Assembly (NCBI GenBank): GCA_035610365.1
Contig: CM069432.1
Coordinates: 127,730,255-127,794,254 of the forward strand
DNA length: 64,000 nucleotides
Origin: Aquatica leii
Taxonomy: Eukaryota > Arthropoda > Insecta > Coleoptera > Lampyridae
Reading direction: 5' to 3'
Part shown: positions 1-10,128 of the stretch, one piece after another
Numbering within the stretch: the stretch's first letter is position 1
Layout: every line of letters starts with the position of its first letter
The notes under the pieces: model-generated
Told to the model about the DNA's origin: nothing
The model's database searches: none
The model's input: only the letters and a program-made list of their open reading frames with translations
Made by a program: the position numbers and the translations under genes

Positions 1-102
1 CTAGTTGGCAACATTGTTGCTACGTTTATCCGTTCCAAGCGTTTCAATAGCAATCGAACAGTGGGTCGTTTGCCATAAAAGCATTTTATCAAAACAGTAA
101 TT

Positions 103-321
103 ATGGAGCTGCACAACGCTGTTTCCAGATTTATCTTCATTCCTTCCGTTCGTCAACATGAACTGAATAATAACATCTTATTTCGACACGATGGAGCCAC
201 AAACCACAAAATGCAATCGTTGTTTTCTTACAGTATTTTAAAAAATGCAGGTATTTTTATTAACATAAACAATATGAGTACCATTAATCATAACTTTATA
301 ACAAGTAATGCTGGCTTATAG
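103..321 (+). pseudogene. possible fragment of a Tc1/mariner-type DDE transposase
   Basis: A 72-codon open frame contains LFRHDGATNHK. This resembles the block around the second catalytic aspartate of Tc1/mariner/IS630 transposases, usually FQQDGAxxH. Nothing on either side extends the match: there is no first DxE block, no NPIE block and no terminal repeats. The rest of the peptide is not recognised. The resemblance is about ten residues long and could be chance; the alternative is that this is not coding at all. Confidence 0.2.
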
Positions 322-2394
322 TAATACAATGTAAATTTTATAAAATTATATCTGTACTTTATTTAAAAAAATTTTAATGACGTCTGTAATAATATAATTT
401 ATCTAATGTAAAATTAATTAAAATAATATAAGTATAACAAATACGCAAAGTTCAATTTTCAAAAACTATTTCTTCTTTTGCGTCACCTACTTTAAACTTA
501 GAAACATTGCAATTATATATTGCAATATGTTTTAAGTTAACAAATTTAATATTTATTTAAGCAAATTTGTCATCTATAGCATTCGCAAAAACCAAAATTT
601 CAAAAAGCAAATTTAAATTCAAAAAACCAAACAGCGTAGAAATAAAAAGAAAAAAACAAATTCAGTGATCTAAAAATGTATTACGTAATATTAAGTAACT
701 ACACTATTAAAATAGTTTTATGATCGATAGATACATAAAACAAATGATAAAGTCTCATGTGGAACATGACGACTTTAACAGTAGGGCCTCGGTCATGAGA
801 AGATTTGAACCGGTCCAAATTCTTAATCTAGTTAATTTCGTAGAGATTATTAAGTAGTTTGCGGTGGTCTATCTGCTCACGCCGACGATTCTTTCGGCGG
901 TTTGCGGTTTCACTCCGATTGCATGATTTTATTTACGGTTACCAAATAGTAGCGTATAGTATTGTGCATATTTATTTTATAAGTTGTTGAATTCTAATGA
1001 AAATATTTTCTATTGTTTTAAGTAACGTTTTAGGCAAAGCTTGGTAAAATTGTCTTTCAATGCAGTAAAATTATGAGTTTGTGATTCGATTTTAAGAATT
1101 TTATTAAATTATAGTATGATAATTATTTTTCACCTTAGTAATTAACCTATCATGCAATTATATAAAAACTTTATTATAGCTTTATTATAAGTATTAATAA
1201 TTTAAGTAAAAATGGTTGCTAACCAACTGGAAATCGTTATAGATCCTAGATGGTCATTTATAATAACAAATAATAACAAAAACCTAAAGTTGTATATGAA
1301 ATATCTGTTCAACTTAATATAGTTTGTCGACACCATTTATTTCAGAATATGGCGTTGTCATATTAAATCTTGATTACGGTCGTGTTTTAATGACACTCGC
1401 AAGAATAAGTCAAATCAATTGACCTAAGCATTATCAAAATCGGACCACGCGTTTGATCTCTAAAGCGCTACAAAGGAACAAACACACATGCATACATACA
1501 TACATTAGATGATAAACACATTACGTTGAATATTGACTCCACTTGATACTATGTGTAGAAAAAATTTTATTGAAATTGCTTCCCTACCAATCATCATTTT
1601 TAACTAACTAATTTGTTTTCATTGTTTCAATAATTTCTATATCATTGGCGTACGGTTTAGTTTACAAGAAAAATCGTATTTGATAACACTAAATACAAAT
1701 CCGATATGCATTTGTATGTAATTAAGTGGTGGGCAATACGGCATTTTGTGTATCAAATATGAATACACAATTCCTGTCAATACGTATTGAAATGACCTTA
1801 TACCCATATTAGTTTATAGTTTGTATCAGCTTATCAATACGCCCAACATATCGATACGACGACCCAAATCTAAATATTTTACAAGTTATAATATTTAAAA
1901 TTCTTTAAAGCGTAATTTATTTAGTGGTAGCAGCTAAAGCAGGTGTGTATACAATCTATATTCCAAACTGTTGTATTGAACTTGTACTTGTATGTGTATG
2001 TGAAAAATGTTTATGATGAATACGACAGTTCTAGCGGTATCATCTCATACAAGAAAATTTTTTGGAAATTATTTAAATTCAAAATTTAGCTAGATATACT
2101 CATAATTACCATTTTTTATTTAGATGCAAAATTTGTAAGTATTACATTGATGACATTACAATGCACAACGACAATCCTGAGACAAAAGACAAAGTGAAGG
2201 AGATTACTGCAAAACCAGAAAAGATTGCTTATTAAAGGACTAAAGGATGCATAAAAATAAATTTTCAAGTTATGTGGTTAAATAAAAACTAAACTTTTTA
2301 GCTAAAAAACTACCTAATAAAATAACAAATACACTCAAAAAATGTAATTAGACGTACACTAGAAGTATCATGTAGAGCATCAAAGATTAACAGT
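322..2394. other. AT-rich stretch without recognisable genes
   Basis: No open frame here carries a recognisable domain. A short GC-richer patch near 840-930 contains a small hairpin (GCCGA paired with TCGGC), and a short CATA microsatellite lies near 1489-1506. A peptide-like stretch near 2120-2235 (CKICKYYIDD) may be decayed transposase sequence linked to the piggyBac-like relic that follows, but I cannot establish that. Confidence 0.4.
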
Positions 2395-2775
2395 ATAGCA
2401 GAACTTTTTAGATGAATTATTTCTTCTAATATAATCCAAATAATTGTAGAATTTGCCAATCAAAAAGGTTCAAAAGTTTTGACAAAATTTGAAACAAATA
2501 CAGTTTACAAAGATGTCGCAATAAAAATATATACGTTTATAGGCTTATTGATTTTCTCTAAAGAATGCAAAAGCAATCGTACAGATGCCGTAGCATGACG
2601 AATTTTGTTCAAACGATCCATTTATTTTGCAGCAATTTAAAGACATAGATTTTTAAACTTCAAGTAAGATGAGATTTGATGACATGGATACAAAAAAACA
2701 ACAAAAGCAATCCGATAAAATTTGACTGATACACGATGTGTTTGATGTATTTGTATACAATTGTTAAAAAATTTT
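2395..2775 (+). pseudogene. piggyBac-like transposase relic (N-terminal half of DDE_Tnp_1_7 domain)
   Basis: Broken plus-strand frames give a run typical of piggyBac transposases. First comes the segment leading to FIGLLIFSKECKSN, corresponding to the AFIGLL block before the catalytic core. Then comes MRFDDMDTKKQQKQSD, the conserved LRFDD block, followed by IHDVFDVFVYNC, which normally runs into the first catalytic IDE motif. That motif and everything downstream are missing. Several stops and frame changes show it is dead. The relic ends about where the P-type element begins (target duplication at 2802), so P may have inserted into or beside it. I did not find the missing half on the far side of the P element. 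Confidence 0.6.
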
Positions 2776-2801
2776 ACATATCACAGTTAGTGCTATTCAT
2801 A

Positions 2802-2809
2802 GTTCTAAC
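2802..2809. repeat. left 8-bp target site duplication of the P-type element
   Basis: GTTCTAAC immediately precedes the left terminal repeat, and the same octamer follows the right terminal repeat at 24952-24959. Eight base pairs is the duplication length known for P elements. Confidence 0.85.
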
Positions 2810-2834
2810 CATTGAGTTATTATAAAGGGAGGCC
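2810..2834 (+). repeat. left terminal inverted repeat of the P-type element
   Basis: The sequence begins CATTGAGTTATTATAAAGGG. Its first 15 bases are the exact reverse complement of 24937-24951, and similarity continues loosely for about ten more bases (AAGGGAG against TAAGGAG). Confidence 0.85.
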
Positions 2835-2998
2835 GTGTATTGTGTTTTAAAACGGCACCACTACCGCCATATTGTTGATAGACTAATGTCATATTATTAA
2901 TGTCAAGTGCATTGTAGTGTGTTTTAAAGTTTATAGCGGTTTTTAGTGTTTGTTCAAATATATTTTTTTCGTTTTTATTTAAAGACAATTAGAACATA

Positions 2999-3548
2999 AT
3001 GGTTTCATGTCCTTTACGTAGTTTTGTAGTAGAAAAGATCTAAATAAGAAGGCATCATCGGGAATAACATTTCACAGGTATGTACACAATATAGACAGAC
3101 CAGTATTAAAAAAATTTATACATTGATACTTCGATTTCCTTTTTCTTAGTTTTGTTATTAAAAATCTTTTTTTCATTAAATTTTAATTTGAAATTACTAA
3201 TTTTTAATTTGCTTTATTTGATTTCCTACATCTTTTTTATTGACATTTATGGAACTACTGATTAAACCATTTAGATAACTTTATATTTATCTCGCATATT
3301 ATTTTCTTCTAAGTGTTTTAACTATTTTCAACTTTAAGAAATTAATATTAATTAATATTTGTTATTATAAAGAAATCATTTTAAATAATTTGATGCATCA
3401 TTTTAACTTTAGGTTTCCCAAAGATCCATCTATTCAGAGTGTTTGGCTACAATTTGTAAATAGAGGTTTCTGGCAGCCTACAAAATATAGCGTACTTTGT
3501 CAAAAACATTTTTCAAAAAAATACCTTGATAAGACATCACTATTGAAA
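2999..3548 (+). pseudogene. P-type transposase, THAP DNA-binding domain (two exons, broken)
   Basis: Exon 1 starts at ATG 2999 (MVSC, first zinc Cys) and runs to 3077, where it reads KASSGITFHR. A phase-2 intron (gtatg...ag, 3078-3412) is followed by exon 2 reading FPKDPSIQSVWLQFVNRG, then WQPTKYSVLCQKHF, which is the C-x2-H pair closing the C2CH zinc site. The spliced product is a near-textbook THAP domain, the sequence-specific DNA-binding module that P-family transposases use on their own termini. Damage: a frameshift inside exon 1 (in-frame TAA after EKI), and the second Cys of the first pair is replaced by Arg. The domain breaks off after TSLLKR, where foreign sequence begins; the gene resumes at 4288. 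Confidence 0.8.
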
Positions 3549-4014
3549 CGTTCGAGAAGTTATTTGCAAATGCAAGAGCCTTCTAGAAGCTTTTATCCAT
3601 TTTCTAGAAGATATAGCGAAAAGTAGGGAACACTCGAGAAGGATTCGCCGATGTGTATATATACCGACGGAACAATTCGTAGGTCAGTTATTGCTGGAAT
3701 GCGAATACAACAGTGTTAAGAAGATTATCAAGTTGAAATAAATAAGTCGTTAGCACGCGTGTGAGATAAACCTACCGAGAATAATCGTGTACGTGATTTT
3801 TAATGTAAACAAGTGTGAAATCCGAGAACGTTATCTTATCTTAAGTGATAGTGTTATACAACGGTTATACATAAATATACTGTAAGTGTTTTCATTAAAT
3901 ATTATTAGATTTAATTAGTTCGGTTAATTTAAAAGTGTATATATTTCTAAAATAAGTAAACATAATTTTTAGTCGTTTTAAATAAATTAGTTAATAATAA
4001 ATAGTTTCGCTACA
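3549..4014 (+). mobile_element. LTR-like fragment carrying a heat-shock-type promoter
   Basis: This block interrupts the P transposase just after its THAP domain. It carries a row of inverted TTCnnGAA boxes, then TATATATA at 3656-3663 and a TCAGTT initiator at 3684-3689. AATAAA-like signals follow (near 3737), and an end resembling retroelement LTRs (TTTCGCTACA) lies near 4005-4014. I infer the remains of a long terminal repeat with its U3 and R regions. No internal gag-pol sequence and no second copy is present in the window, so it would be a solo or truncated LTR. The left boundary cannot be fixed because no clear TG start or target duplication is visible. It could instead be a piece of a heat-shock gene promoter. 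Confidence 0.4.
3551..3689 (+). promoter_or_regulatory. heat-shock element cluster with TATA box and initiator
   Basis: TTCGAGAA (3551), TTCTAGAAGCTTT (3581) and TTCTAGAA (3602) are exact two- or three-unit nTTCnnGAAn heat-shock factor sites. GAACACTCGAGAA (3628-3640) is a further site with one mismatch. TATATATA starts at 3656, and the arthropod initiator TCAGTT (3684-3689) puts the predicted start A (3686) 30 bases downstream of the TATA box. The spacing is that of a functional insect core promoter. Activity is inferred, not shown. Confidence 0.6.
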
Positions 4015-4287
4015 CTATGTTATGTTGGCTTGAGAAAGGATGCCATTTCTACACTTTACGAACCTGAGGTAACGATGTTTTTTTAATCAAGATTTTTTTT
4101 GTTGTAAAATAAAGCGCAGTACTTTACCAAAATTATATACGTAATAGAAATATAAAAAATGATTTTTTCTGTAGTATTTTCTGAGACAACGTATTATTTT
4201 AGCTGCTTTCTTAACACTTGACATCTGAGTAAATATTAAACTGTAATTACAATACAAAAAATCATTTAACAATATTTTTTATTGCAG
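4015..4287. other. spacer ending in a splice acceptor of the P transposase
   Basis: AT-rich sequence with no open frame of note. It ends in a pyrimidine-rich stretch and AG at 4286-4287, directly before transposase coding sequence. It may be the 3' part of a natural P intron that received the LTR-like insertion. Confidence 0.4.
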
Positions 4288-5047
4288 GACGACAAACCGA
4301 TACCGTCCAAAGTTAAGATAATATCAAATATTTTAATAAATCTACAACCATTTTTGAATTCCTTGAAGTAGTTGTGGTAGATAGCAGTTCCAACTGTAAT
4401 GTTTGTAACGAAACACCGTCATGTACTCCAGACACTCCTAGGAAACGGAAACTTTTAGAACAATTGGGTCAATCGTTGCGTATAAGCAGTGACAGGAAAA
4501 GAAAACTTCAGTTAATACGTAAAAAAGTTGGCCGATGTAAAAAAACGTATTGCCTCTAAGGAATTAAAAGTGTTTGCACTTACTTGCACTTACTCTCAAT
4601 TTTTATTCTCCTGCTGGGTATAATTATGTGAGAAGAATATTCAACACATGCTTACCCCATTCCAAAACATTAAGTAGATGGTATAAAAGCATAAACGGCG
4701 AACCCAGTTTCACGGGTGAAGCCTTTGAAGCACTTCGATTAAAAATTGCTTCTCAAAATTCAAAAATTATTTGTAGTCTAATAATAGATGAGATGGCTAT
4801 TCGACAACATGAAGAATGGGTGCCAGCAAAAAATAACTTTTATGGATACGTTGACGTGAGAACTGGCTCAACTGAAAACACTATAGCAAAAGATTCACTT
4901 GTTTTCTTATTAAACTGCATCAATGGACACTGAAAAATACCTGTTGAGTACTTTTTTATCGCTGGAATGACGGGGGAACAAAGGAAAGGGTTAGTTTTGC
5001 AGTGTTTAAAAAAGTGTCATGAGGTAGGCGTAGATGTAGTCAGTGTT
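4288..5047 (+). pseudogene. P-type transposase, basic coiled segment and start of catalytic core
   Basis: After the acceptor the frame gives DDKPIPSKVKI, then TPRKRKLLEQLGQSLR and DRKRKLQLIRKKV, the basic coiled-coil region after the THAP domain in P/THAP9 proteins. The core follows: FYSPAGYNYVRRIFNTCLPH, then LSRWYKSINGEPSFTGEA, then CSLIIDEMAIRQH (the first catalytic Asp is in IIDEM). YGYVDVRTG, LVFLLNCINGH, then after a TGA that replaces the usual Trp, KIPVEYFFIAGMTGEQR and QCLKKCHEVGVDVVS complete the segment. A 10-bp tandem duplication (4575-4584 and 4585-4594, TGCACTTACT) shifts the frame. The segment stops at 5047, where the next insertion begins; homology resumes at 7755. Confidence 0.85.
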
Positions 5048-6050
5048 AGTTTGTAACGTACTTTTCTTAATTTGTTGTTAATTTTGCATCATCCTATATT
5101 TCTTTTGTTTTGTTGTAAACGTGACAACGCAGCTTGCACGTGCTTGTCTCTTTTTGCGCGTCCGAATAACGCCGATTGTTAATATTGTTGCACCCTTTAC
5201 CGCGTGGATTCTTAAAATGAATTTTTAATGTGATTATTGAAGTTTTGGTTACGAATGCCTGTTATGGAAATATTAATTCATAAGACGTTTTAATTTTCCT
5301 CTCGTTGAAATTCCACGTTGGTAAAGGTAAGCTGATTTTTTTCTATTTTAATGAATGTGCAAGGTCACCTCATGTTCTTTCTTTTGTAGCGAGTTTTGGT
5401 TCGGCGTTGTTTGCCCTGAGTAACGGCGATTCTCGTATGGAAATTTTTCTACAAGCCGACTCGGCCCTTTACAATCTTGTTTGTGATTTCTAACACGTGT
5501 TGACCGTTGGCATGAGGTACTTTCCCTAGCTATAAATTCTTACGAAGACCCAATTTGGATGTCTATAATTTAGAGGACCTAATTTGAATCCGAAAGAGGA
5601 AACCTTGAATAGAAACTTTCCTTTGATACATTTATACCGAAACGAGTAATGAAGCTGCGACACTTTTTGCCACTTTGAAGTGTACAACAGCATCCGATGA
5701 ACCGGGTTTTTTCATTGTGTAATTTTCCTTTTTAAAGACTAATACTGTTTTAGATTTTTTGTGTGTTATCGTGAGTCACTGTGCTGACCCGATTTTGCTT
5801 AATAGTTTTACGATTTCAGGTTTTAATGAAAAGAAAGCGCTTTCTTCGAGTTAACTGGGGTATATTTGGTAAGTCATTCTTTTCTTATTAATTACGGAGT
5901 CAGAGAGGTATCTCACGTGTAACGTCAATTTTTGTTTGTTTGTTTGGTATTCATTATAAAGTAATTTATCACCTTAAATTAGGTTATCACTGATTATTTT
6001 TGTTTATCGCATGCTGTCACGCCTTTTAAAATTTAGTTTGCTATTCATGA

Positions 6051-7213
6051 CCGGCACCAGAGATGCTCTTTTTGCCTTCAACGTACTGACACAAAGAAGC
6101 TTGGATGTCAGCAAAGAGGTATATGCTTGCTTCGTGGACTACGAGAAGGCCTTCGATAAAGTACGTCATAATAAACTTGTCGAACTATTAACAGAAAAAC
6201 AGATAGATAAACGAGACCTACGAATAATCAAAACTTTATATAACAAACAAACAGCCAGGGTCAGACTAGAAAGAGAGTTTACAGAGGAAATCAACATCAA
6301 GAGAAGAGTAAGGCAAGGATGTGTCTTGTCACCAATACTTTTTAATGTCTACTCCGAAGCAATCATCCAGGAATCCCTCACAGCAGAAACAGCTGGTATT
6401 GCAGTGAATGGAATACCCATTAACAACATCCGATACGCTGACGATACAGTGATAATCACAGACAACATCAAAGATCTTGAGAGGGTGGTCGAGAAGATTA
6501 AGGAAAAAAGTGAACAATACGGTCTAAAGATGAACTTAAAGAAGACAAAATTCATGATCATCACCAAATTCCCGACAAGTAATAACGTACAGCTTAAAAT
6601 ACATAATGAAAACATCGAGAGGGTGTACCAATATAAATACTTAGGGACTTGGATAAATTCTAAGAATGACAACACACAAGAAGTAAAAACAAGAATCGAA
6701 AAAGCAAGAAGCGTATTTTATAGAATGAAGAATTTATTTTGTTCTAAACAACTCAACAAAGAACTAAAAATACGCATGATAAAATGTTACATATATCCGG
6801 TACTTCTCTATGGTATTGAAGCCAGTACATTGAACAAAAACACAACAAAACGCATAGAAGCCTTCGAAATGTGGATGTTTAGAAGAATGTTAAAAATAGC
6901 TTGGACGGAGCGAGTCACTAACGTAGAGGTGCTGAGAAGGATGTCAACAAAAAACGAAGTGATAGACATCATCAAGACACGCAAGCTTGAATACTTTGCA
7001 CATGTGATGAGAGGACAAAAATACGAATTTCTGAGGCTAATAATGCAAGGCAAGATTGAAGGTAGAAGGGGTCCAGGAAGACGCAGGATCTCATGGCTGC
7101 GTAACCTTCGAGAATGGTTCAACTGCACAACAAACCAGCTATTTAGAGCAGCCGTAAATAAAATACAGATCGTCATGATAGTCGCCAACCTTCGGCAGAA
7201 GACGGCACGATAA
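6051..7213 (+). CDS. LINE reverse transcriptase, C-terminal part (5'-truncated)
   Basis: About 387 codons stay open from the truncation point to TAA at 7211-7213. Reverse transcriptase blocks are clear: VDYEKAFDKVRHNKL (motif A, first catalytic Asp), RRVRQGCVLSPILFNVYSEA (finger/palm motif B) and NIRYADDTVIIT (YADD catalytic box). The thumb and a C-terminal region follow with YPVLLYGIEAS, HVMRGQKYEFL and GRRGPGRRRISWLRNLREWF. The upstream endonuclease and first reverse transcriptase motifs are absent. The C-terminal signature is one I associate with insect elements annotated as endonuclease-reverse transcriptase; RTE-like is my best clade guess. The intact frame suggests a fairly young copy, but it cannot be autonomous. 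The open frame continues upstream to 6011 through non-LINE sequence. Confidence 0.8.
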
Positions 7214-7220
7214 GAAGAAG
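6051..7220 (+). mobile_element. 5'-truncated non-LTR retrotransposon (LINE)
   Basis: A LINE 3' end carrying reverse transcriptase lies between two copies of the octamer ATTCATGA (6043-6050 and 7221-7228), the target duplication of its insertion. The 5' break falls inside the reverse transcriptase domain. The 3' end follows the stop codon almost at once and finishes in the short repeat TAAGAAGAAG, in place of a poly(A) tail. Severe 5' truncation with a flanking duplication is the normal product of target-primed reverse transcription. Confidence 0.85.
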
Positions 7221-7754
7221 ATTCATGATTTTGTATGCGAAATCTACCTGCTGTTATTTTGCTTTTAAGTACTTGTTAGGTGTATTGCCGATACTATCGG
7301 CGTTGCTAGATTTCTAGTAATATACATTTTTTGCATTACTAGTGAATAATCAAGTAAATTTTTGTGCTATTATATGTAATTAAAATTTCTTAAATTGAAA
7401 AATTTAAATCCATTAAATTTGTTTGTTTTATTTATAATTATTTTTCACAATTTTAAGTACTTAATACTCTTTGCATTTAAACTGTTGTGTATTTTGATTG
7501 ATATGTAAAATGTGTGTCTTGTTGATTATGTTGTAAACCTGAATGGTGAATGGTCCTGGTGCCCAAGGTTTCTCTTATTTTGCTTGTTTTTTGTATGGTT
7601 CGTTATACTAGATCCTTTCAGATTTAGATTAAAGGCATAGTTTTATTCTGGCATTTACCGTATTATTTCTTTCTCCTAACCACCCCACTCTCTGGCGGTT
7701 GTGTGTAGCCTGGCATACGGTTTGTCAGCTTTTGTTTGCGTTGAACAAGTTTTT

Positions 7755-8439
7755 AGCGTAACAATTTTTGACGGCCCTCCTGTATATTTTACGATGGCGA
7801 CTCGGTTTGGGTGTAAGATACAACACAACAGTATCAAACCTACTTTTCTACATCCATCTACAACTAAATATGTAGTTATATTTTTAGACTCTTCCCATAT
7901 GATTAAACTTATACGAAATACTATAGGTGAAAAGTATTCATTAGTGGATAATAAAAACAAGTTAATCGAATGGAAATACTTTAAACAATTGCATGAGTTG
8001 CAAGAAAAACAATCTTTTCATCTTGGTAAGTAGCTGAGAGCTCAACACATAGCGTTTCACAAGCAGAAGATAAAAGTTCGTCTTGCAACACAGTTATTTA
8101 GCAAAAGTGTAGCAACGGCTATGGAGTTTTGCCAAGATGATTTACATCTAAAGGAATTTCGTGAAGTCACAGCTGCTGTCAAATTTATTCGAGTCATAAA
8201 TAATCTCTTTGACATTTTGAGCTCGCGCAACTTATTACAGTTTGGTTTTAAAAAACCTTTAACTATGCACAAATTGAAACTTTTTTGGAAGAAACTGATA
8301 AATACATTAGTAATTTAAATACTCACATTGACGGTACTTTATTATTAGATAGCGTCAGACATACTGGGTTTTTGGGATTAAAAATATGTATAGCCAGTTT
8401 AAAAATACTCTTTAATAAGTTGATAGTGAGCATTAAGTA
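7755..8439 (+). pseudogene. P-type transposase, middle segment
   Basis: Homology resumes with SVTIFDG, then PTFLHPSTTKYVVIFLDSSH followed by MIKLIRNTIGEKYSLVD. This is the DPxHxxKxxRN block, in which the Asp of FLDSSH is at the second catalytic position. KYFKQLHELQEKQSFHL follows; after a TAG the region continues with HKQKIKVRLATQLFSKSVA and MEFCQDDLHLKEFREV, then FIRVINNLFDILSSRNL and FGFKKPL. A frame change leads to TDKYISNLNTHIDG, HTGFLGLKICIASLKILF and a stop at 8437. The next expected block (TYKLSQDHLELFF, with the later catalytic Glu) is displaced to about 18010 by the large insertion. At least two stops or shifts are visible. Confidence 0.8.
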
Positions 8440-8616
8440 ACAGTTTTTCTGCTGTATTCATAAAAATATTTAAAAATACAGAACGTTTTAACTTTCATTC
8501 ATTCATAAACGGTTCGTAAACTCTCGGTACTCAAAATAGAGTTAAAATACCGATTTCAGTAAATTTAATGTAGTCGCGTTGGTAACGTCAAAACATTAGA
8601 ACTATTTTTTGCGTTT
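8440..8616. other. unassigned sequence between P segment and inverted-repeat element
   Basis: No coding similarity is seen. It is either residual P noncoding sequence or the outer part of the next insertion. Confidence 0.3.
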
Positions 8617-8668
8617 ATTAGTTACGTCTGCATAGATAAAAGAGAATAAAATAGATGTCCAACTCAAT

Positions 8669-9622
8669 AACTTTAGAAGTTGACAGCAAAAGCGCCACCA
8701 AACAACCAGGGAAAAAGCTTTTTTAAAAGCGCGCGAAATTTAAATTTTGTAATATTGGAGTACATTTTTAAAATTAATTAAAATTAATGTTAAGTTTAAA
8801 AACCACAATAAAAACGACAGTTCAAAAAGTTTTAATTTTTTAAAATACAAATTATAATAAGTTTAAGATATATAAGTACTTAAATAAAGGAAACTCTCAA
8901 CCTCCACTTTAACCAATTTTAATGATGAAATAAAGGTTGTTTTTTTTAAGTATTTAAGCTGCTAGTACGCAACCTAGCAGGAGTAAATTTTGACGGTTCA
9001 GAACCTTATAAGATATCTTATTAGTAGATACTTAATTGTAAACAATAATAATTAATAATTACTAACTAATAGGTAACTAAGTGTATAACGAACTTAATAA
9101 AAACATTTACACTAACAATATTATTTAATACACTCCCAACTGCTTTTAACAATCTATAATATTACAATTACCTAAACTAATTAATAGCATTACTGCGTTG
9201 AAAAAAAAACAGATTACTTGCTGAATTTAATATTGAACCTAACGAATTATTATATACTTATGTTGACATTGTGGCAAATGGTATAAGTGTTTTTGTTAAT
9301 AAATATGTAAAGGCTTTCTTACTTTTTGGCCAAATAATTTGTAACCGTGTAAAATTTCTCTTATCTAAAATTACACATTCATTAAATGTAAATTGAATAG
9401 TTAGGAAACCAGTACAATACTTACAGAATTGTTCATAATTTCTTATGTTTGAAGATACTTTCTCAAACCGTCAAATTGTTCTTGAGAGCTTATAGAAAGC
9501 TTTAGCTCAGTAATAGAAATACTCGCATATTATTTATATAACTCTAACGCCACTTTCGCTTATATAAAATCCTTTTTGAATCCCAGCAACCAGAAACAGC
9601 ACAATATGAACCGACCATTATT
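8669..9622. other. left body of the inverted-repeat element, noncoding
   Basis: AT-rich DNA with no recognisable reading frame. It joins 16751-16944 once the BEL element is removed. Confidence 0.4.
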
Positions 9623-9627
9623 ATACG

Positions 9628-9914
9628 TGGTTTAGTTTAGCAATGGAATGTATATTTTTGTTATTTTATTTTATTGATTGTACATCTCACTAAAAAATGC
9701 CACTTTATTCAAACTTAAAAATGTTACTGCCCTTTTAACGTTCTAATACTAATCCTTATCGGAAAAAATCCCCTCTTACAAAGTCATGTGATGCATGCGC
9801 CCTGTACAAAACTTTAAATTAAAACTAAAAGCTTCCCTAAAAGAGGGGACAGACCTTACAAACATAGTCGTAGGTTGGGTTGCCTATACAACCTTTAGCA
9901 TTTAAACTTAACCA
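9628..9914 (-). repeat. 3' LTR of BEL copy 1
   Basis: 287 bp, starting TGGTTTAGTTTAGCAATGG and ending AAACTTAACCA on the plus strand. It closely matches 16438-16745. On the minus strand it contains GAATAAAG, a plausible polyadenylation signal. Confidence 0.9.
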
Positions 9915-10128
9915 TAAGCTGCCCACCTTGAAATGTTTACATTTCAACAAAAAAAAACTGTTAAAATTCTAACAACTAAGCAGGATAAATAATTATAAAT
10001 TTGTCGCTAAATAAGAATAGATCAAAGATATATACAAAATGAAATACTTAAGCTATATAGCTAATACAAATGTCGATAATAATAAAATATGAATCATAAA
10101 TAGTTCAGGTCACTTCCACTGTGGCGCA

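Larger units (their letters stand above)
5052..7747 (+). mobile_element. LTR-like insertion in the P transposase, itself split by a LINE
   Basis: The transposase frame is cut after DVVS and resumes with VTIFDG at about 7756, so everything between is inserted. The insert can be bounded as TGTAACG...GAACA, beginning TG and ending CA like an LTR, with the four bases AGTT on both sides (5048-5051 and 7748-7751). After removing the LINE at 6051-7220 and its duplicated target it would be about 1.5 kb with no coding sequence, which fits a long solo LTR of a Ty3/gypsy-type element. The short duplication and lack of internal sequence keep this tentative. Small open frames inside (for example 5305-5493) have no recognisable content. 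Confidence 0.45.

Noticed and set aside
780-835. Stretch with TTTGAACCGGTCCAAATTC considered as a tRNA fragment
   Set aside because: No cloverleaf could be completed on either strand.
2797-2988. 63-codon open frame on the minus strand
   Set aside because: It runs across the P target duplication, terminal repeat and 5' flank of the transposase, has no recognised content and opposes the real gene.
6329-7188. Three minus-strand open frames of 62 to 126 codons
   Set aside because: They are antisense to the LINE reverse transcriptase, whose plus-strand motifs are unmistakable.
7676-8272. Minus-strand open frames of 94 and 71 codons
   Set aside because: Antisense to the middle segment of the P transposase.
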